A stretch of DNA of 64,000 nt, taken from positions 123,278-187,277 of the forward strand of contig NZ_JAJISD010000014.1 of the NCBI RefSeq assembly GCF_020880995.1, given 5' to 3'. Positions 6,957 through 15,277 of this stretch are shown here, piece after piece. Under the pieces are notes generated by a model that was not told the origin of the DNA, did no database searches, and worked only from the letters and a program-made list of their open reading frames with translations. This stretch comes from Reyranella aquatilis (GTDB lineage: Bacteria; Pseudomonadota; Alphaproteobacteria; Reyranellales; Reyranellaceae). Position 1 is the first letter of the stretch, and every line of letters starts with the position of its first letter. The position numbers and the translations under genes were made by a program.

Positions 6957-7715
6957 ATGGCCTTCGACGCCAATCAGCGCCGCCGCGCGCTCCGCCGCTT
7001 CATGGCGGGAGCCGGCCTCAACGTCGCCCAGTGGGAGACCCTCTCCGGCCTGGGCGACGGCACGCTGCGCAAGTTCCTGGACGATCCGACCGGCGCCAAG
7101 ACGCTGACCGACAAGACCTATGCGAAGCTGGCCGCCGGCGCGGCGCGCAAGACCGGCCGGCCCGTCGGCGTCGCCGAGCTGCAGGGCGAGAGCCCCGACG
7201 AGAGCAGCGCGGGGTCCGGCGGTGTGCCCATCGGCGACATCGCGGGCAACGTCGCGCCTGCCTTCGACGCGCCGGCGCGGCCGATGATCGGCCACATGCT
7301 GCAGGACGTGCCGCTCTACGGCACCGCGATGGGCGGCGACGGCAACGGCGAGTTCGAGATGAACGGCACCGTGATCGACCATGTCGCGCGCCCACCGGGC
7401 ATCCTGGGCCGCGGCGACGTCTTCGCGCTGAACGTGGTGGGCGATTCGATGTGGCCGTGGCGCAAGCCCAACAGCCTGATCTACGTCGAGCGCGACCGCG
7501 CCCCCAGCGTCAACGACCATGTCGTGGTCGAGTTCAGGCCGATTGCGGGCTCCAGCGTGCGCCAGACCGTGGTGAAGCTGCTGGTCGGCATCTCGCTGAA
7601 GACCCTCAAGCTCGCGCAATACCGCCCGGCCAAGGAATTCGACGTCGACCGCAAGACCGTCTTCCGCGTCTACCGCGTGCTGGAGTGGGACGAACTCATG
7701 AAGGGTGGTCGTTAG
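6957..7715 (+). CDS. S24-family LexA/CI-like repressor
   Basis: 252 residues. The N-terminal half has a small helical DNA-binding region (residues 10-60, AGLNVAQWETLSGLGDGTLR). The C-terminal half is an S24 peptidase fold: VPLYGTAMGG, RPPGIL, VVGDSM (catalytic Ser164) and VVKLLV (Lys207). Such repressors lose DNA binding after RecA-stimulated self-cleavage; an obvious Ala-Gly pair at the usual hinge is not clear here. The ATG at 6957 is preceded by a divergent operator region. Together with the small HTH gene it probably marks a decayed prophage switch or a stress-responsive regulator. Confidence 0.85.
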   Translation: MAFDANQRRRALRRFMAGAGLNVAQWETLSGLGDGTLRKFLDDPTGAKTLTDKTYAKLAAGAARKTGRPVGVAELQGESPDESSAGSGGVPIGDIAGNVAPAFDAPARPMIGHMLQDVPLYGTAMGGDGNGEFEMNGTVIDHVARPPGILGRGDVFALNVVGDSMWPWRKPNSLIYVERDRAPSVNDHVVVEFRPIAGSSVRQTVVKLLVGISLKTLKLAQYRPAKEFDVDRKTVFRVYRVLEWDELMKGGR

Positions 7716-7776
7716 CCGCGCGAAGCGCGGCCAACGACGGGGAGCGTCGGTAGGGCTGAGCGAAGCTCAGCCCCGT

Positions 7777-7816
7777 GAGCGTCAGGACATTGCGCAGCAA
7801 TGTCCGGGAGCGCCGG
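7777..7816. repeat. Dispersed stem-loop repeat, copy 1
   Basis: GAGCGTCAGGACATTG, a loop, then CAATGTCCGGGAGCGCC form a perfect 8-bp stem (GGACATTG/CAATGTCC). The same element occurs at 36507-36547 and 44481-44524. It is preceded by another hairpin (GGGCTGAGcgaaGCTCAGCCC). Confidence 0.7.
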
Positions 7817-7927
7817 TGAAAGACCGATCACTCCCGGCCCTCATGCTATTGAGTTGGCCGGAACCAGTTCCGGACTTTTATCCGGCTCTCCCTTGCCAAA
7901 TCCGGACCTTGATCCGATACTGTCCGC

Positions 7928-8398
7928 ATGCCCGACAGTCTCGCCCGCCCCGCCACGGAGACCGTCGCCGACCTCATCCGCCGCCACCGCCGTCCCCTCC
8001 CCGCGCCCGCCTTCGCGACCGGCGCCCACGATCCCGCCGCCGCCGGGAGAAACTGGCGCGCGAGAGCCGTCGCCGCCTGCCACGCCGAGATCGCCCACCG
8101 CAGCCGCGACTTCGCCCGCGTCGAACGCACCCTCGGCCTCACCTTCGACCGCTGGCTCGAACCCGACTGCGAACAACTGGGCCAGTTCCCCCACGAAGCC
8201 CACGCCGCCGCCGCCCTGGTCTGGCTCTCCCATCTGCAGACGCACGAAAGCGAAAAGCGCACGCCATGGAACGGCGTCCCTTTCAGATCCTGGCCCGAAC
8301 CCGATCGCACCCGATGGCTCGCCAAGCGCCGCGATCTATGGCGCGGCTTCGTGCGACAGGTCGAACATTACCGATGTGGCAAGGCCACCGGCTGCTAG
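7928..8398 (+). CDS. Hypothetical protein
   Basis: 156 residues starting MPDSLARPATETV. The middle (RVERTLGLTFDRWLEPDCEQ) and the Trp-rich C-terminus (WNGVPFRSWPEPDRTRWLAK) read as natural protein, whereas overlapping frames are Arg/Pro-biased shadows. No domain recognised; soluble and probably helical. It is separated from the repressor gene by hairpin repeats, so it is an independent transcription unit. Confidence 0.6.
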   Translation: MPDSLARPATETVADLIRRHRRPLPAPAFATGAHDPAAAGRNWRARAVAACHAEIAHRSRDFARVERTLGLTFDRWLEPDCEQLGQFPHEAHAAAALVWLSHLQTHESEKRTPWNGVPFRSWPEPDRTRWLAKRRDLWRGFVRQVEHYRCGKATGC

Positions 8399-8639
8399 AG
8401 AAAACCCATAGTCTTCAGTAGTTGCGGACTTACTTGGAATATCTCCAAAAACTTGCTGAAATGGAAGTAACGAAAATCGCGCCGCTCTCGACAGTATACA
8501 TACGGTCGTGTTCCTAGGTTTTGCTTTCACCCTCGGAATGTACGGCTGCTGCAGATGATCGTGCCCAAAAAGCGAAGCAGCGCGATGGCGACGACTTACA
8601 AAGTGCCTGGACGTTCGTGGGTTCGCCTCGGGAAAGACG

Positions 8640-9440
8640 ATGGAACCTTCCACAGTGCCATCGGATTGCTTGCCTGAAATGGAACGACACTCGTTTCAGC
8701 TGCTAAATTCCTCTAGGCTAAATACGACGAGGTCTGGATTCGTGACTGAACCACAACTCATGATCATCCAAGAGAAACCGACTGACGTGCTCCATCTGAG
8801 CGAAGGTCGAACGATGTCTCGCGCTCTATCTGATCAATTTAAAAGGCAAAAGCAGCTCTATTGCGCGGCGGCTCTTTGGCCACTGGTGTTGCCTTTATTC
8901 TATGCCTGCATACCGACACCGGCTCTGATAGTTCTAGGCGCGTCGATCAATGATCTTTTCTGGTCGCACTTCAAATCCATCTCATTTGAATCATGTGGCA
9001 CGAAGTGTTCGCTTGTCGCGTTTAACGTGATCGCAGTTGGCCTAGCTTACGTGGGCGCCGTTGTATTTGGCATTCTCTCTGCTATCGCAACAGTCCAACT
9101 CAAAAGTGCCCAGCTAGAAGCGCTGAGTCGTGGATTGGCGCCGTTGGGCAAGATGCCAGACGGAACGCCAAAGCCACTTCCAACTGGCGGAGGTGTAGTC
9201 TTCATGGACATCATTGCCATGATGTTGAGCGGCGCAATTCTCTTTATGTTTCTATATGCGCTTTATGAGATCGGTGGATCTGACCGAACTACTCATGCCA
9301 AAACGGGTAGAGAATACTCTCCGATCCTTGTCAGCGTTCTCGCGACATTCCTCATAAGCATAGTTCAGTGTTGCTCCGCCGTGGCGATAAGTGCGGCAAC
9401 TCTCGTCGCGTTAGATGTAAAGAACATCCTCAAGATCTAA
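8640..9440 (+). CDS. Four-helix integral membrane protein on AT-richer segment
   Basis: 266 residues if the ATG at 8640 (GGGAAAGACG upstream) is used; ATGs at 8760 and 8814 (GAAGG upstream, MSRALSDQF) are real alternatives, the last giving 208 residues. Four hydrophobic segments: LWPLVLPLFYACIPTPALIV, VAFNVIAVGLAYVGAVVFG, DIIAMMLSGAILFMFLYALY, and VSVLATFLISIVQCCSAVAI. Base composition and codon use are clearly less GC-rich than the flanks, suggesting recent acquisition. No family recognised; it may be cargo of a small mobile unit. Confidence 0.65.
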   Translation: MEPSTVPSDCLPEMERHSFQLLNSSRLNTTRSGFVTEPQLMIIQEKPTDVLHLSEGRTMSRALSDQFKRQKQLYCAAALWPLVLPLFYACIPTPALIVLGASINDLFWSHFKSISFESCGTKCSLVAFNVIAVGLAYVGAVVFGILSAIATVQLKSAQLEALSRGLAPLGKMPDGTPKPLPTGGGVVFMDIIAMMLSGAILFMFLYALYEIGGSDRTTHAKTGREYSPILVSVLATFLISIVQCCSAVAISAATLVALDVKNILKI

Positions 9441-9456
9441 CTGTGGGATTCTAATA

Positions 9457-9606
9457 TGTCAGACCCTGTTGAGATTCCATCATCGATCAAGAACGCGCTG
9501 GACGTTCATTTTAAGGATTTCCATTCGCGGACTCGCGCGCAGGGTGCTGTAAATGGATCAAGTATCTACAGCACTTTACCCAGTCGGGCCGACGACCTCG
9601 CATAGT
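9457..9606 (+). CDS. Small ORF (49 residues), possibly truncated
   Basis: The ATG at 9457 lies 16 bp after the stop of the membrane-protein gene and reads MSDPVEIPSSIKNALDVHFK onward to a TAG at 9604-9606. The first 35 codons share the AT-richer composition of the gene before it. The tail runs into the stop region of the opposite-strand gene (9576), so the natural 3' end may have been lost at an insertion boundary. No homologue recognised. Confidence 0.35.
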
Positions 9607-9824
9607 TGATCGTGGCAGTGGCGCGCCGTTGGCGGCAGCAGCATCTCGGAATAGAGGCTGTGAGCCTCCACGAAACCGAAAGTGAAGGTTCGGCGGAAGG
9701 TGCCGGCCGTCCGGTAGTATTGGACGCTGGCGATCAGATCCATGTCACGGAACTCGATCTTAAGCTCGTCGCAATGCCCGTACATCGTGTCGAGCTTGAG
9801 GATGGGTTTGAATTCCACGGACAT
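9576..9824 (-). CDS. Hypothetical small protein
   Basis: 82 residues from the ATG at 9824, with GGAGGC 6-8 bases upstream. It begins MSVEFKPILKLDTMYGHCDE; a compact alpha/beta pattern with VQYYRTAGTFRRTFTFGFVE. It resembles the many short uncharacterised proteins of alphaproteobacteria. It is downstream of the ycjX/ycjF-like operon on the same strand with a 93-bp gap. No motif allows a function. Confidence 0.65.
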   Translation of the reverse strand: MSVEFKPILKLDTMYGHCDELKIEFRDMDLIASVQYYRTAGTFRRTFTFGFVEAHSLYSEMLLPPTARHCHDQLCEVVGPTG

Positions 9825-9916
9825 CGCGCGCCTCCACTCGCACGATATCGCGGGGGGCGATGAAGTCCACGCGCATCGGGTGACGCGAGCCGTTCCTCTC
9901 CTGGCCCAAACGCCCC

Positions 9917-10849
9917 TCACCTGACCACCGGCAGCGGCCGGATCTCCGCCTTCGCGAGCACGCCCAGCGCGAACAGGCGGCGGGCGACGACCAGGGCTTC
10001 GCCGGCGGTGCCGACGACGGCGGTGGCGATGCGGTCGTGGGTGGCCTTCATCGCGAACTCCACGACGCTGCTCATGACGGCGGTCGAGGAGGCCGAGAAC
10101 AGGACGTGCGAGACGATGCGCCAGACGGCGCGCGCGCTGTGGCGCAGGCCGTAGATCTGCATCAGGTCCTTCACCAGCGCGAGGCCGACGCCCACCACCA
10201 CCACCGCGTCGAGCGCGGGATGCGGGCAGGCCGCGACGCCCAGGCTGGCGCGAAGGGCAGCGCGCTGGATGCGCTCGTCGGCCAGGCGGTCCATCGGCAC
10301 GAAGATCTCGCGGTTCAGGAGATCGATCACGTCGGCGTCGGTGTGCTGCGGCTGCAGCGCGGCGGACACGCCGTCGAGCTTGCCCAGCACCGCCGGGTTG
10401 CCGGCATAGAGAGCCTTCAGCACGCCGATCAGCCGGCCACCGCTGCCGACGCCGCCCAGCCGCGTCAGATGCTCGGCGAGCTCGCGCGCCCGCTCCGCCG
10501 ACTTCAGCCGCGCGTAGGCGCGGGCCTGGCCAGCCAGCAGCCACAGCGTCGAGCCCAGCAGCGCCACCAGCACGGCGAACTGCGCGAAGTCGAGCAGGCT
10601 GCCGCGCTCGATCGCGCCGCGCAGCAGCGAGACCGCGCCGTCGATCACCCACAGCAGCAGCAGGAGCGCGCCCGAGCCGAGTGCCAGCTTCGCGGGCCAG
10701 CGCATCGCGGGCGGGTGCGTGGTCACCTCGGGCAGCGGCGCGTCGACCGACGGCGCCTCCGCGGGCGGCAGCTCGCCCGGCCGGAACTCCATGTCGACGA
10801 GGCGGCGGGGCCGGGGGACGGAAGCGTCCGTGGTGGGCGTGATGCTCAT
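9917..10849 (-). CDS. YcjF-like membrane protein (TIGR01620 / DUF697 family)
   Basis: 310 residues. Two N-terminal transmembrane helices (about 52-72 and 88-108) and a C-terminal DUF697-type region with LDAVVVVGVGLALVKDLMQI and SARAVWRIVSHVLFSASSTA. The ATG overlaps the ycjX stop (ATGA), so the two are translated together, as in the ycjX-ycjF pair of enterobacteria, which belongs to the phage-shock (Psp) regulon there. A role in inner-membrane stress is likely by family; no psp genes are visible here. Confidence 0.85.
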   Translation of the reverse strand: MSITPTTDASVPRPRRLVDMEFRPGELPPAEAPSVDAPLPEVTTHPPAMRWPAKLALGSGALLLLLWVIDGAVSLLRGAIERGSLLDFAQFAVLVALLGSTLWLLAGQARAYARLKSAERARELAEHLTRLGGVGSGGRLIGVLKALYAGNPAVLGKLDGVSAALQPQHTDADVIDLLNREIFVPMDRLADERIQRAALRASLGVAACPHPALDAVVVVGVGLALVKDLMQIYGLRHSARAVWRIVSHVLFSASSTAVMSSVVEFAMKATHDRIATAVVGTAGEALVVARRLFALGVLAKAEIRPLPVVR

Positions 10850-12288
10850 GGGCCTGTCCGGGCGAGGAGGAACTGGAGGACCTTGTCGAGATTGACGTGC
10901 GGCAGCGGCCGGTCGGCGAAGCCGGGGCCGAGGCGCGGCGGCTCGAAGCGGCGGATGTTGAAGCCGGTCTCGTCCCACTGGTCGGCGGCGGGGATCGTGC
11001 CGGGGATCACGCCGGGCTGGATGTCCAGCACCTCGGCGCGCCCGGCCGGGATGCCGCGCAGGAAGGGCGTGGCGAGATCGTTCACCTTGAGCTTGAGATC
11101 GGTCGTCGCCTTCACCGAGGCCACGGCCAGCAGGCCCGACTGGCGCGCGGTCGCGAGCAGGAACGGCTCGCCCACCATGTCGCGCAGCAGGTTGACCAGG
11201 TTGGCATGCTGGTCGGCGGTGACGTGGTCGGCCTTGGTCGCGACCAGCGCCAGCCGCTCGACCTTGGCCATCGGCAGCAGCCTGAGCAGCGGATGCTTCA
11301 GCTCCTCGAAGGCGTCGCTGATGCTGCGGATGGCGAGGCCGAGATCGGCGAAGGGCTCGCGGCCCTGCTGCAGCGCCGACAGGAGATCGACCAGCAGCAC
11401 CTGCTTGCCGAGGCGGCCAAAGACGTCGCCGTAGAACTGGCGCACCTGCTTCAGATAGGCGGCGTGGCGGGCGAGCAGCGCCGCGCCCATAGTGCCGCGC
11501 TTTGCCGCGCCGATGCCCGCTCCAAAATTCGCGCCCAGGCCCGCGCGCACGGTCGAGAGCGGGAAGAACGACGCGTGCGGATCGACCGTATCGCCCTCCA
11601 TCGCGAAGCGCCCGGGCTGCACGAAGCAGAGGCCGCGCTCCTGCCGGCAGCGCACCAGATAGTCGCGGTAGAGGCCGGCGATACGCGCCAGTTCCGCCGG
11701 GTTCTCGGGTGCCTCCGCATCGAGGCCGCGCACCGCGTCGAGCCACGGCGCCGCGAGATCGCGCCGGCCCGCGCTGTGGGCCAGCTCCTCCATCTGCCGC
11801 GACCAGTCGCGGAACGACTGGCCGAGCATCGGCAGGTCGAGCAGCCATTCACCGGGATAGTCGATGAGATCGAGATCGGTCGTGACGGTGGACGAGACGA
11901 CCGAGCGCAGCAGGCCGACATCGTCGTGGCGGATGCGCACGCGCAGGCCGCTGAGGCCGGTGGTCGGCGCGGGCCAGGCGGGCGTGTCGCCGAGCAGTTG
12001 CGCCAGGCGCTCCTCGAAGGGAAAGCGCGGCACGCCGGGGATCTCCAGCAGCTCGACGCTGCGCACATGCTCGCGCCAGGGAAAGAACGGGAAGGCCGTC
12101 ATCGGCGCGCGCGCCGCCGTCATCAGCGCGTGGGCGAACGCGGTGATGAACACGGTCTTGCCCGAACGCTGCAGCCCGGTGACGGCGATGCGATGCCGCC
12201 GGTGCGACAGCGGCGTGGCATCCAGCGCCGCGCCCACGCTCTCCAGCGCGGCATCGGCCACGGTCTTCAGACGCGAAAGCGGAGTCAC
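10846..12288 (-). CDS. ycjX: YcjX-family GTPase-like protein (DUF463)
   Basis: 480 residues from a GTG at 12288; no ATG is available in frame, and this length matches the family. The Walker A is VTGLQRSGKTVF (about residues 36-47). Downstream are DLIDYPGEWLLDLPML (switch/Walker B region), KVERLALVATKADHV (NKxD-like guanine specificity) and VASVKATTDLKL. YcjX proteins are membrane-stress-associated nucleotide-binding proteins. It is first in a two-gene operon with the YcjF-like gene. Confidence 0.9.
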   Translation of the reverse strand: MTPLSRLKTVADAALESVGAALDATPLSHRRHRIAVTGLQRSGKTVFITAFAHALMTAARAPMTAFPFFPWREHVRSVELLEIPGVPRFPFEERLAQLLGDTPAWPAPTTGLSGLRVRIRHDDVGLLRSVVSSTVTTDLDLIDYPGEWLLDLPMLGQSFRDWSRQMEELAHSAGRRDLAAPWLDAVRGLDAEAPENPAELARIAGLYRDYLVRCRQERGLCFVQPGRFAMEGDTVDPHASFFPLSTVRAGLGANFGAGIGAAKRGTMGAALLARHAAYLKQVRQFYGDVFGRLGKQVLLVDLLSALQQGREPFADLGLAIRSISDAFEELKHPLLRLLPMAKVERLALVATKADHVTADQHANLVNLLRDMVGEPFLLATARQSGLLAVASVKATTDLKLKVNDLATPFLRGIPAGRAEVLDIQPGVIPGTIPAADQWDETGFNIRRFEPPRLGPGFADRPLPHVNLDKVLQFLLARTGP

Positions 12289-12429
12289 GAAATCATGCCC
12301 ATCGAGGTTCGGCCAGCCCGGCCGCCGATGTGGGAAGCCACCGTGTCGGAAAGATGGCGGCGCGGACGGCGTTGCGGAGGCGGAGGCATTCTGCGACCGC
12401 CGCTTGTAATCGGCGCCGGATGCGGGCAT

Positions 12430-12598
12430 ACATCCGCCGTCGAAAGACGGACATCTGATTTTGGTCCGCGTTTCCGGTGAGAGTCCGGCAGCCCGCTCCA
12501 CCGCGTTTGATCCTGAAAAATCGCAAGTTCGACACTCCAACCACGCCTGCCCGCAGGCGCGGCCGGAGCGCATTTCTATTGTAGTGAAAGGGTCTCCC
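12430..12598 (+). promoter_or_regulatory. Structured 5' leader of the cold-shock gene
   Basis: The 310-bp gap before the cold-shock ATG has no gene but holds two clean hairpins: CCGTC-GAAA-GACGG at 12437-12450 (a GNRA tetraloop) and CGCCTGC-CC-GCAGGCG at 12544-12559. TTTCTATTGTAGTGAAAGGG then leads into the start. Long structured leaders are usual for cspA-type mRNAs, which rearrange in the cold to expose the ribosome site. The boundaries are approximate. Confidence 0.45.
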
Positions 12599-12814
12599 AT
12601 GACGACGGGAACCGTGAAGTGGTTTAACGCCCAAAAGGGCTTCGGATTCATCCAGCCGGACCAGGGCGGCGCCGATGCCTTCGTGCATATCAGCGCCGTC
12701 GAGCGCTCCGGCCTCGGCATGCTGAACGAGGGCCAGAAGGTCTCGTTCGAGCTGGTCGCCGACCGCCGCAGCGGCAAGATGTCGGCCGAGAATCTGCGCA
12801 ACGTCGAGGAGTAA
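12599..12814 (+). CDS. CspA-family cold-shock protein
   Basis: 71 residues starting MTTGTVKWFNAQKGFGFIQP. It is a single OB-fold cold-shock domain with both nucleic-acid-binding motifs: RNP1 KGFGFI and RNP2 AFVHIS. It binds single-stranded RNA or DNA and acts as an RNA chaperone. AAAGGG precedes the ATG. A structured leader and a strong terminator frame the gene, so it is monocistronic. Paralogue identity (CspA or other) cannot be told from sequence. Confidence 0.95.
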   Translation: MTTGTVKWFNAQKGFGFIQPDQGGADAFVHISAVERSGLGMLNEGQKVSFELVADRRSGKMSAENLRNVEE

Positions 12815-12861
12815 TCCTCCCGGGGGGAGCCGCCCTCGCGGGCGCTTCCCCGACGTCTGCC

Positions 12862-12901
12862 AGCCCGTTCCCTTCCTCGCGAAGGGAGCGGGCTTTTTCT
12901 T
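12862..12901 (+). terminator. Rho-independent terminator after the cold-shock gene
   Basis: AGCCCGTTCCCTTC, loop, GAAGGGAGCGGGCT followed by TTTTTCTT. It sits between convergent genes; the T tract favours the plus-strand transcript. Confidence 0.85.
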
Positions 12902-12905
12902 GTGT

Positions 12906-13763
12906 TCAGACCGGCGTAACGGCGACCTCGACCCACAGGCCGCGATAGGCGTTGCCCGCGCCGGTGAAGGCGCCCGAGACCGGCGTCACCTGCCAGATCT
13001 CGCGCGCCACCGCGACCGGGATGAGGTTGCGCCCGCCGACGCTGCGGTTGGTCGGATCGAAGGTGATCCAGCCCGCGCCCGGCACATAGACTTCCGCCCA
13101 GGCGTGGGTCGATTCCATCTCCGACGCCAGCCGCTCGGGCCGGTGCAGATAGCCCGAGCAGAGGCGCGCGCCGAAGCGCAGGCAGCGCGCCGCCTCGACG
13201 AACAGCACCGCGAGGTCGCGGCACGAGCCCAGGCCGCGCGCCAGCGTCTCGAGCGGCGCCTGAGTGCCCTCGCTCTCGCGGCTCTCGTAGCCCACGCGCG
13301 CCGCCACGCCCGCGCTCAGGTCCTTGAGCAGCGACAGCGTGTCGGTCGGCCGGCTGCGCACGAAGCCCTCGGCCCAGGCGAGCAGCCGGCGCTCGGGATC
13401 GAGATATTGCGGCACCACCAGCGCGCCGAGATCGCGCCAGTCGGCGTCGGTATAGGCGAAGGGATAGGCCGCGGCGGCGACGGCGATGTCGAAGACCGGC
13501 CAGGGATCGGCGCCCAGCACCAGCTCGGCCTCGCTGTCGACCACCAGCCGGTCGGTCATGCCCACGAACGACGCGGTCGCCACGGCATTGCCGAATACGT
13601 CGTGCGCCCAGGTCACGGCGGCGTCGGGCGACACCGTCACGGCGTGCGATACCAGACGCAGCTCGCGGCTCTCGCGCGGCCGCAGCATCAGCCGGTGCGG
13701 CCCGAGCTGCACCGGCGAATGATAGAGATAGGTGGTGCGGTGGCGGATCCTGAGCGTGAGCAT
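12906..13763 (-). CDS. Transglutaminase-like cysteine peptidase
   Basis: 285 residues. The N-terminal beta region (RIRHRTTYLYHSPVQLGPHR) is the bacterial transglutaminase-like N-terminal domain. The catalytic triad is visible as Cys181 (GLGSCRDLA), His220 (STHAWAEVYV) and Asp236 (WITFDPTNR). Members are usually cytosolic peptidases or amidases of unknown substrate, often near alpha-E or circularly permuted ATP-grasp genes, which are not seen here. No signal peptide. The ATG at 13763 gives the standard MLTLRIRH start. Confidence 0.9.
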   Translation of the reverse strand: MLTLRIRHRTTYLYHSPVQLGPHRLMLRPRESRELRLVSHAVTVSPDAAVTWAHDVFGNAVATASFVGMTDRLVVDSEAELVLGADPWPVFDIAVAAAAYPFAYTDADWRDLGALVVPQYLDPERRLLAWAEGFVRSRPTDTLSLLKDLSAGVAARVGYESRESEGTQAPLETLARGLGSCRDLAVLFVEAARCLRFGARLCSGYLHRPERLASEMESTHAWAEVYVPGAGWITFDPTNRSVGGRNLIPVAVAREIWQVTPVSGAFTGAGNAYRGLWVEVAVTPV

Positions 13764-13933
13764 GCGGTCTCCACCGTCGGCGCGCGGGGGGCGTGTCCCG
13801 GCCGCACGGGCATCGCAGGCGCGGCACGACTTGGCAACCGGCATCGAAGCCGCCATCTCACTGGTCAAGCGAGGGCAATGCCGCCATGGTCCTCGGCCCG
13901 TGCCCCAAGGCAAGGATGCCCCGGAGAATCCCC

Positions 13934-14464
13934 ATGACCCTGCGTCCGGAATATTCCCTGGGCCATTCGGCCTACAACGATTTCCTGTTCGGCCCGCTCG
14001 GCAGCGACGCGTCGGGCATCGACCTCACCGTGCTCTCGGCGCTGACGCGCCTCGATCTCGATCCGTGGCAGGAGGCGGCGCGCCTGGCCGCACTGCCGCG
14101 CGAGGAAGCGGTCGAGGCGCTGGCCCGCCACATCGCGCGCCTGCCCGGCCATCCCTGGACCGCGATCGAGGTGGTGAAGATGGCCGCCCGCCTGATCGCG
14201 CTGTTGCCCAAGGGCGCCGTCGCCGCGATCCCGCAGACCAGGGAGATGCGCGAGGCCGCCCGCGCCGCGGCCGCCGGCACGTCATGGTCATCGACTTCCG
14301 CATCGACATCGGCCTCGACCAGGCCGCGCGCCGGCCTCTCCACCTGGCTCGCCTGGGCCGCACTCGCGGTCGCGCTCTGCGTGCTGATCCTGCAGTTCAT
14401 GCCGGACGGTACGCTCGGTTCATCCGATCGCCGCAGCCCGGAACGCCCCACCCGCGCGGCGTGA
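13934..14464 (+). CDS. Hypothetical protein with C-terminal membrane anchor
   Basis: 176 residues from the ATG at 13934 (CCGGAGAATCCCC upstream). The N-terminus (MTLRPEYSLGHSAYNDFLFG) and the helical body (LDPWQEAARLAALPREEAVE) are cytosolic. A single transmembrane helix near residues 143-160 (WLAWAALAVALCVLILQF) is followed by a short polar tail, so it is probably tail-anchored. No family recognised. It is followed 26 bp later by the SnoaL-like gene. Confidence 0.65.
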   Translation: MTLRPEYSLGHSAYNDFLFGPLGSDASGIDLTVLSALTRLDLDPWQEAARLAALPREEAVEALARHIARLPGHPWTAIEVVKMAARLIALLPKGAVAAIPQTREMREAARAAAAGTSWSSTSASTSASTRPRAGLSTWLAWAALAVALCVLILQFMPDGTLGSSDRRSPERPTRAA

Positions 14465-14490
14465 CGAAGACGAAGACGACGGAGATCGCC

Positions 14491-14865
14491 ATGTCCGGGA
14501 CGGTTCGCGAGTTCGCCCTGCGCCTGATGCAGGAAGTGTGGATGCCGTTCGACCACACCGCCGTGCCGCGCTTCTATCACCCCGACGCGATCGGCCATCA
14601 TCGCGCTCAGGTGCTGACGCTCGACGATGTGGTCAACCGCCTGCGCTGGGATGTGGGGAATTTCGCGGATCCGGTCTACGACATTCGTGACATCGTCGCC
14701 GACACGGACCGCTTCGCGATCCGCTTCCTCTATAGCTGCACGCTGATCGCCAGTGGCGAACGCTTCGTCACCGAGGTGAATTACTTCTATCGCCTGCGCG
14801 AGGGCCGCATCGCCGAGTTCTGGCTGCTGAGCGACACCGACTTCGACTACCGCCAGCACCCGTAG
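14491..14865 (+). CDS. SnoaL/NTF2-like domain protein
   Basis: 124 residues. The alpha+beta cone fold is indicated by VPRFYHPDAIGHH near the N-terminus, the mid-section FAIRFLYSCTLIASGERF and the C-terminal strands NYFYRLREGRIAEFWLLSDT. Members are small-molecule isomerases, hydrolases or binding proteins; the substrate cannot be told. No signal peptide. Probably co-transcribed with the gene ending at 14464. Confidence 0.8.
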   Translation: MSGTVREFALRLMQEVWMPFDHTAVPRFYHPDAIGHHRAQVLTLDDVVNRLRWDVGNFADPVYDIRDIVADTDRFAIRFLYSCTLIASGERFVTEVNYFYRLREGRIAEFWLLSDTDFDYRQHP

Positions 14866-14914
14866 CGTTCGGCGGCGACGGTCCCGCCTTGCGCTGCAGT
14901 GCGCCCCGTGACGC

Positions 14915-15268
14915 TCACACCAGATCGTCGAGATCGACCTTCAGCGCCTCGGCGATCTTCTTCATCACCGACACGCTGCCGTCCTTCCGGCCGCTCTCGA
15001 TCTCGGAGATGAAAGGCGCACTGACGCCGGCGGCGGCTGCTAGATCGCGTCCCGACAGGCCGCGATGGCTGCGCCAGACCTTGACCTTGTTCTCCCCGGC
15101 GATGAGACGGCGCACGATCGCCGCCGGAACGACCTCTTCTTCACCCGACGCAAGGGCCTGCCTGATTCTGTTCGCCCGGGCGATGTCGGCCTGGTCGACG
15201 AGGCGTTCGTAATCGGCGAGCGGCAGGATGACGAGGCTCTCGCCGTTTGGAGTGGTGATGATCTGCAC
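14915..15268 (-). CDS. Xre-family antitoxin with Phd-like N-terminus
   Basis: 117 residues. Residues 1-25 (MQIITTPNGESLVILPLADY) resemble the DNA-binding N-terminus of Phd/YefM antitoxins. Residues 60-112 are an Xre helix-turn-helix (VWRSHRGLSGRDLAAAAGVS, FISEIESGRK). It follows the RelE-like toxin with a 9-bp gap, the reversed (toxin-first) order typical of HigBA-like systems. It would neutralise the toxin and repress the operon through the palindrome at 15538-15552. Confidence 0.85.
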   Translation of the reverse strand: MQIITTPNGESLVILPLADYERLVDQADIARANRIRQALASGEEEVVPAAIVRRLIAGENKVKVWRSHRGLSGRDLAAAAGVSAPFISEIESGRKDGSVSVMKKIAEALKVDLDDLV

Positions 15269-15277
15269 GCTCGCCTC

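Noticed and set aside
12421..12510. Possible tRNA (GCGGGC...GCCCGC pairing followed by CCA)
   Set aside because: The acceptor-like stem and CCA exist, but D-arm and T-loop consensus bases are absent and the hairpins do not form a cloverleaf.
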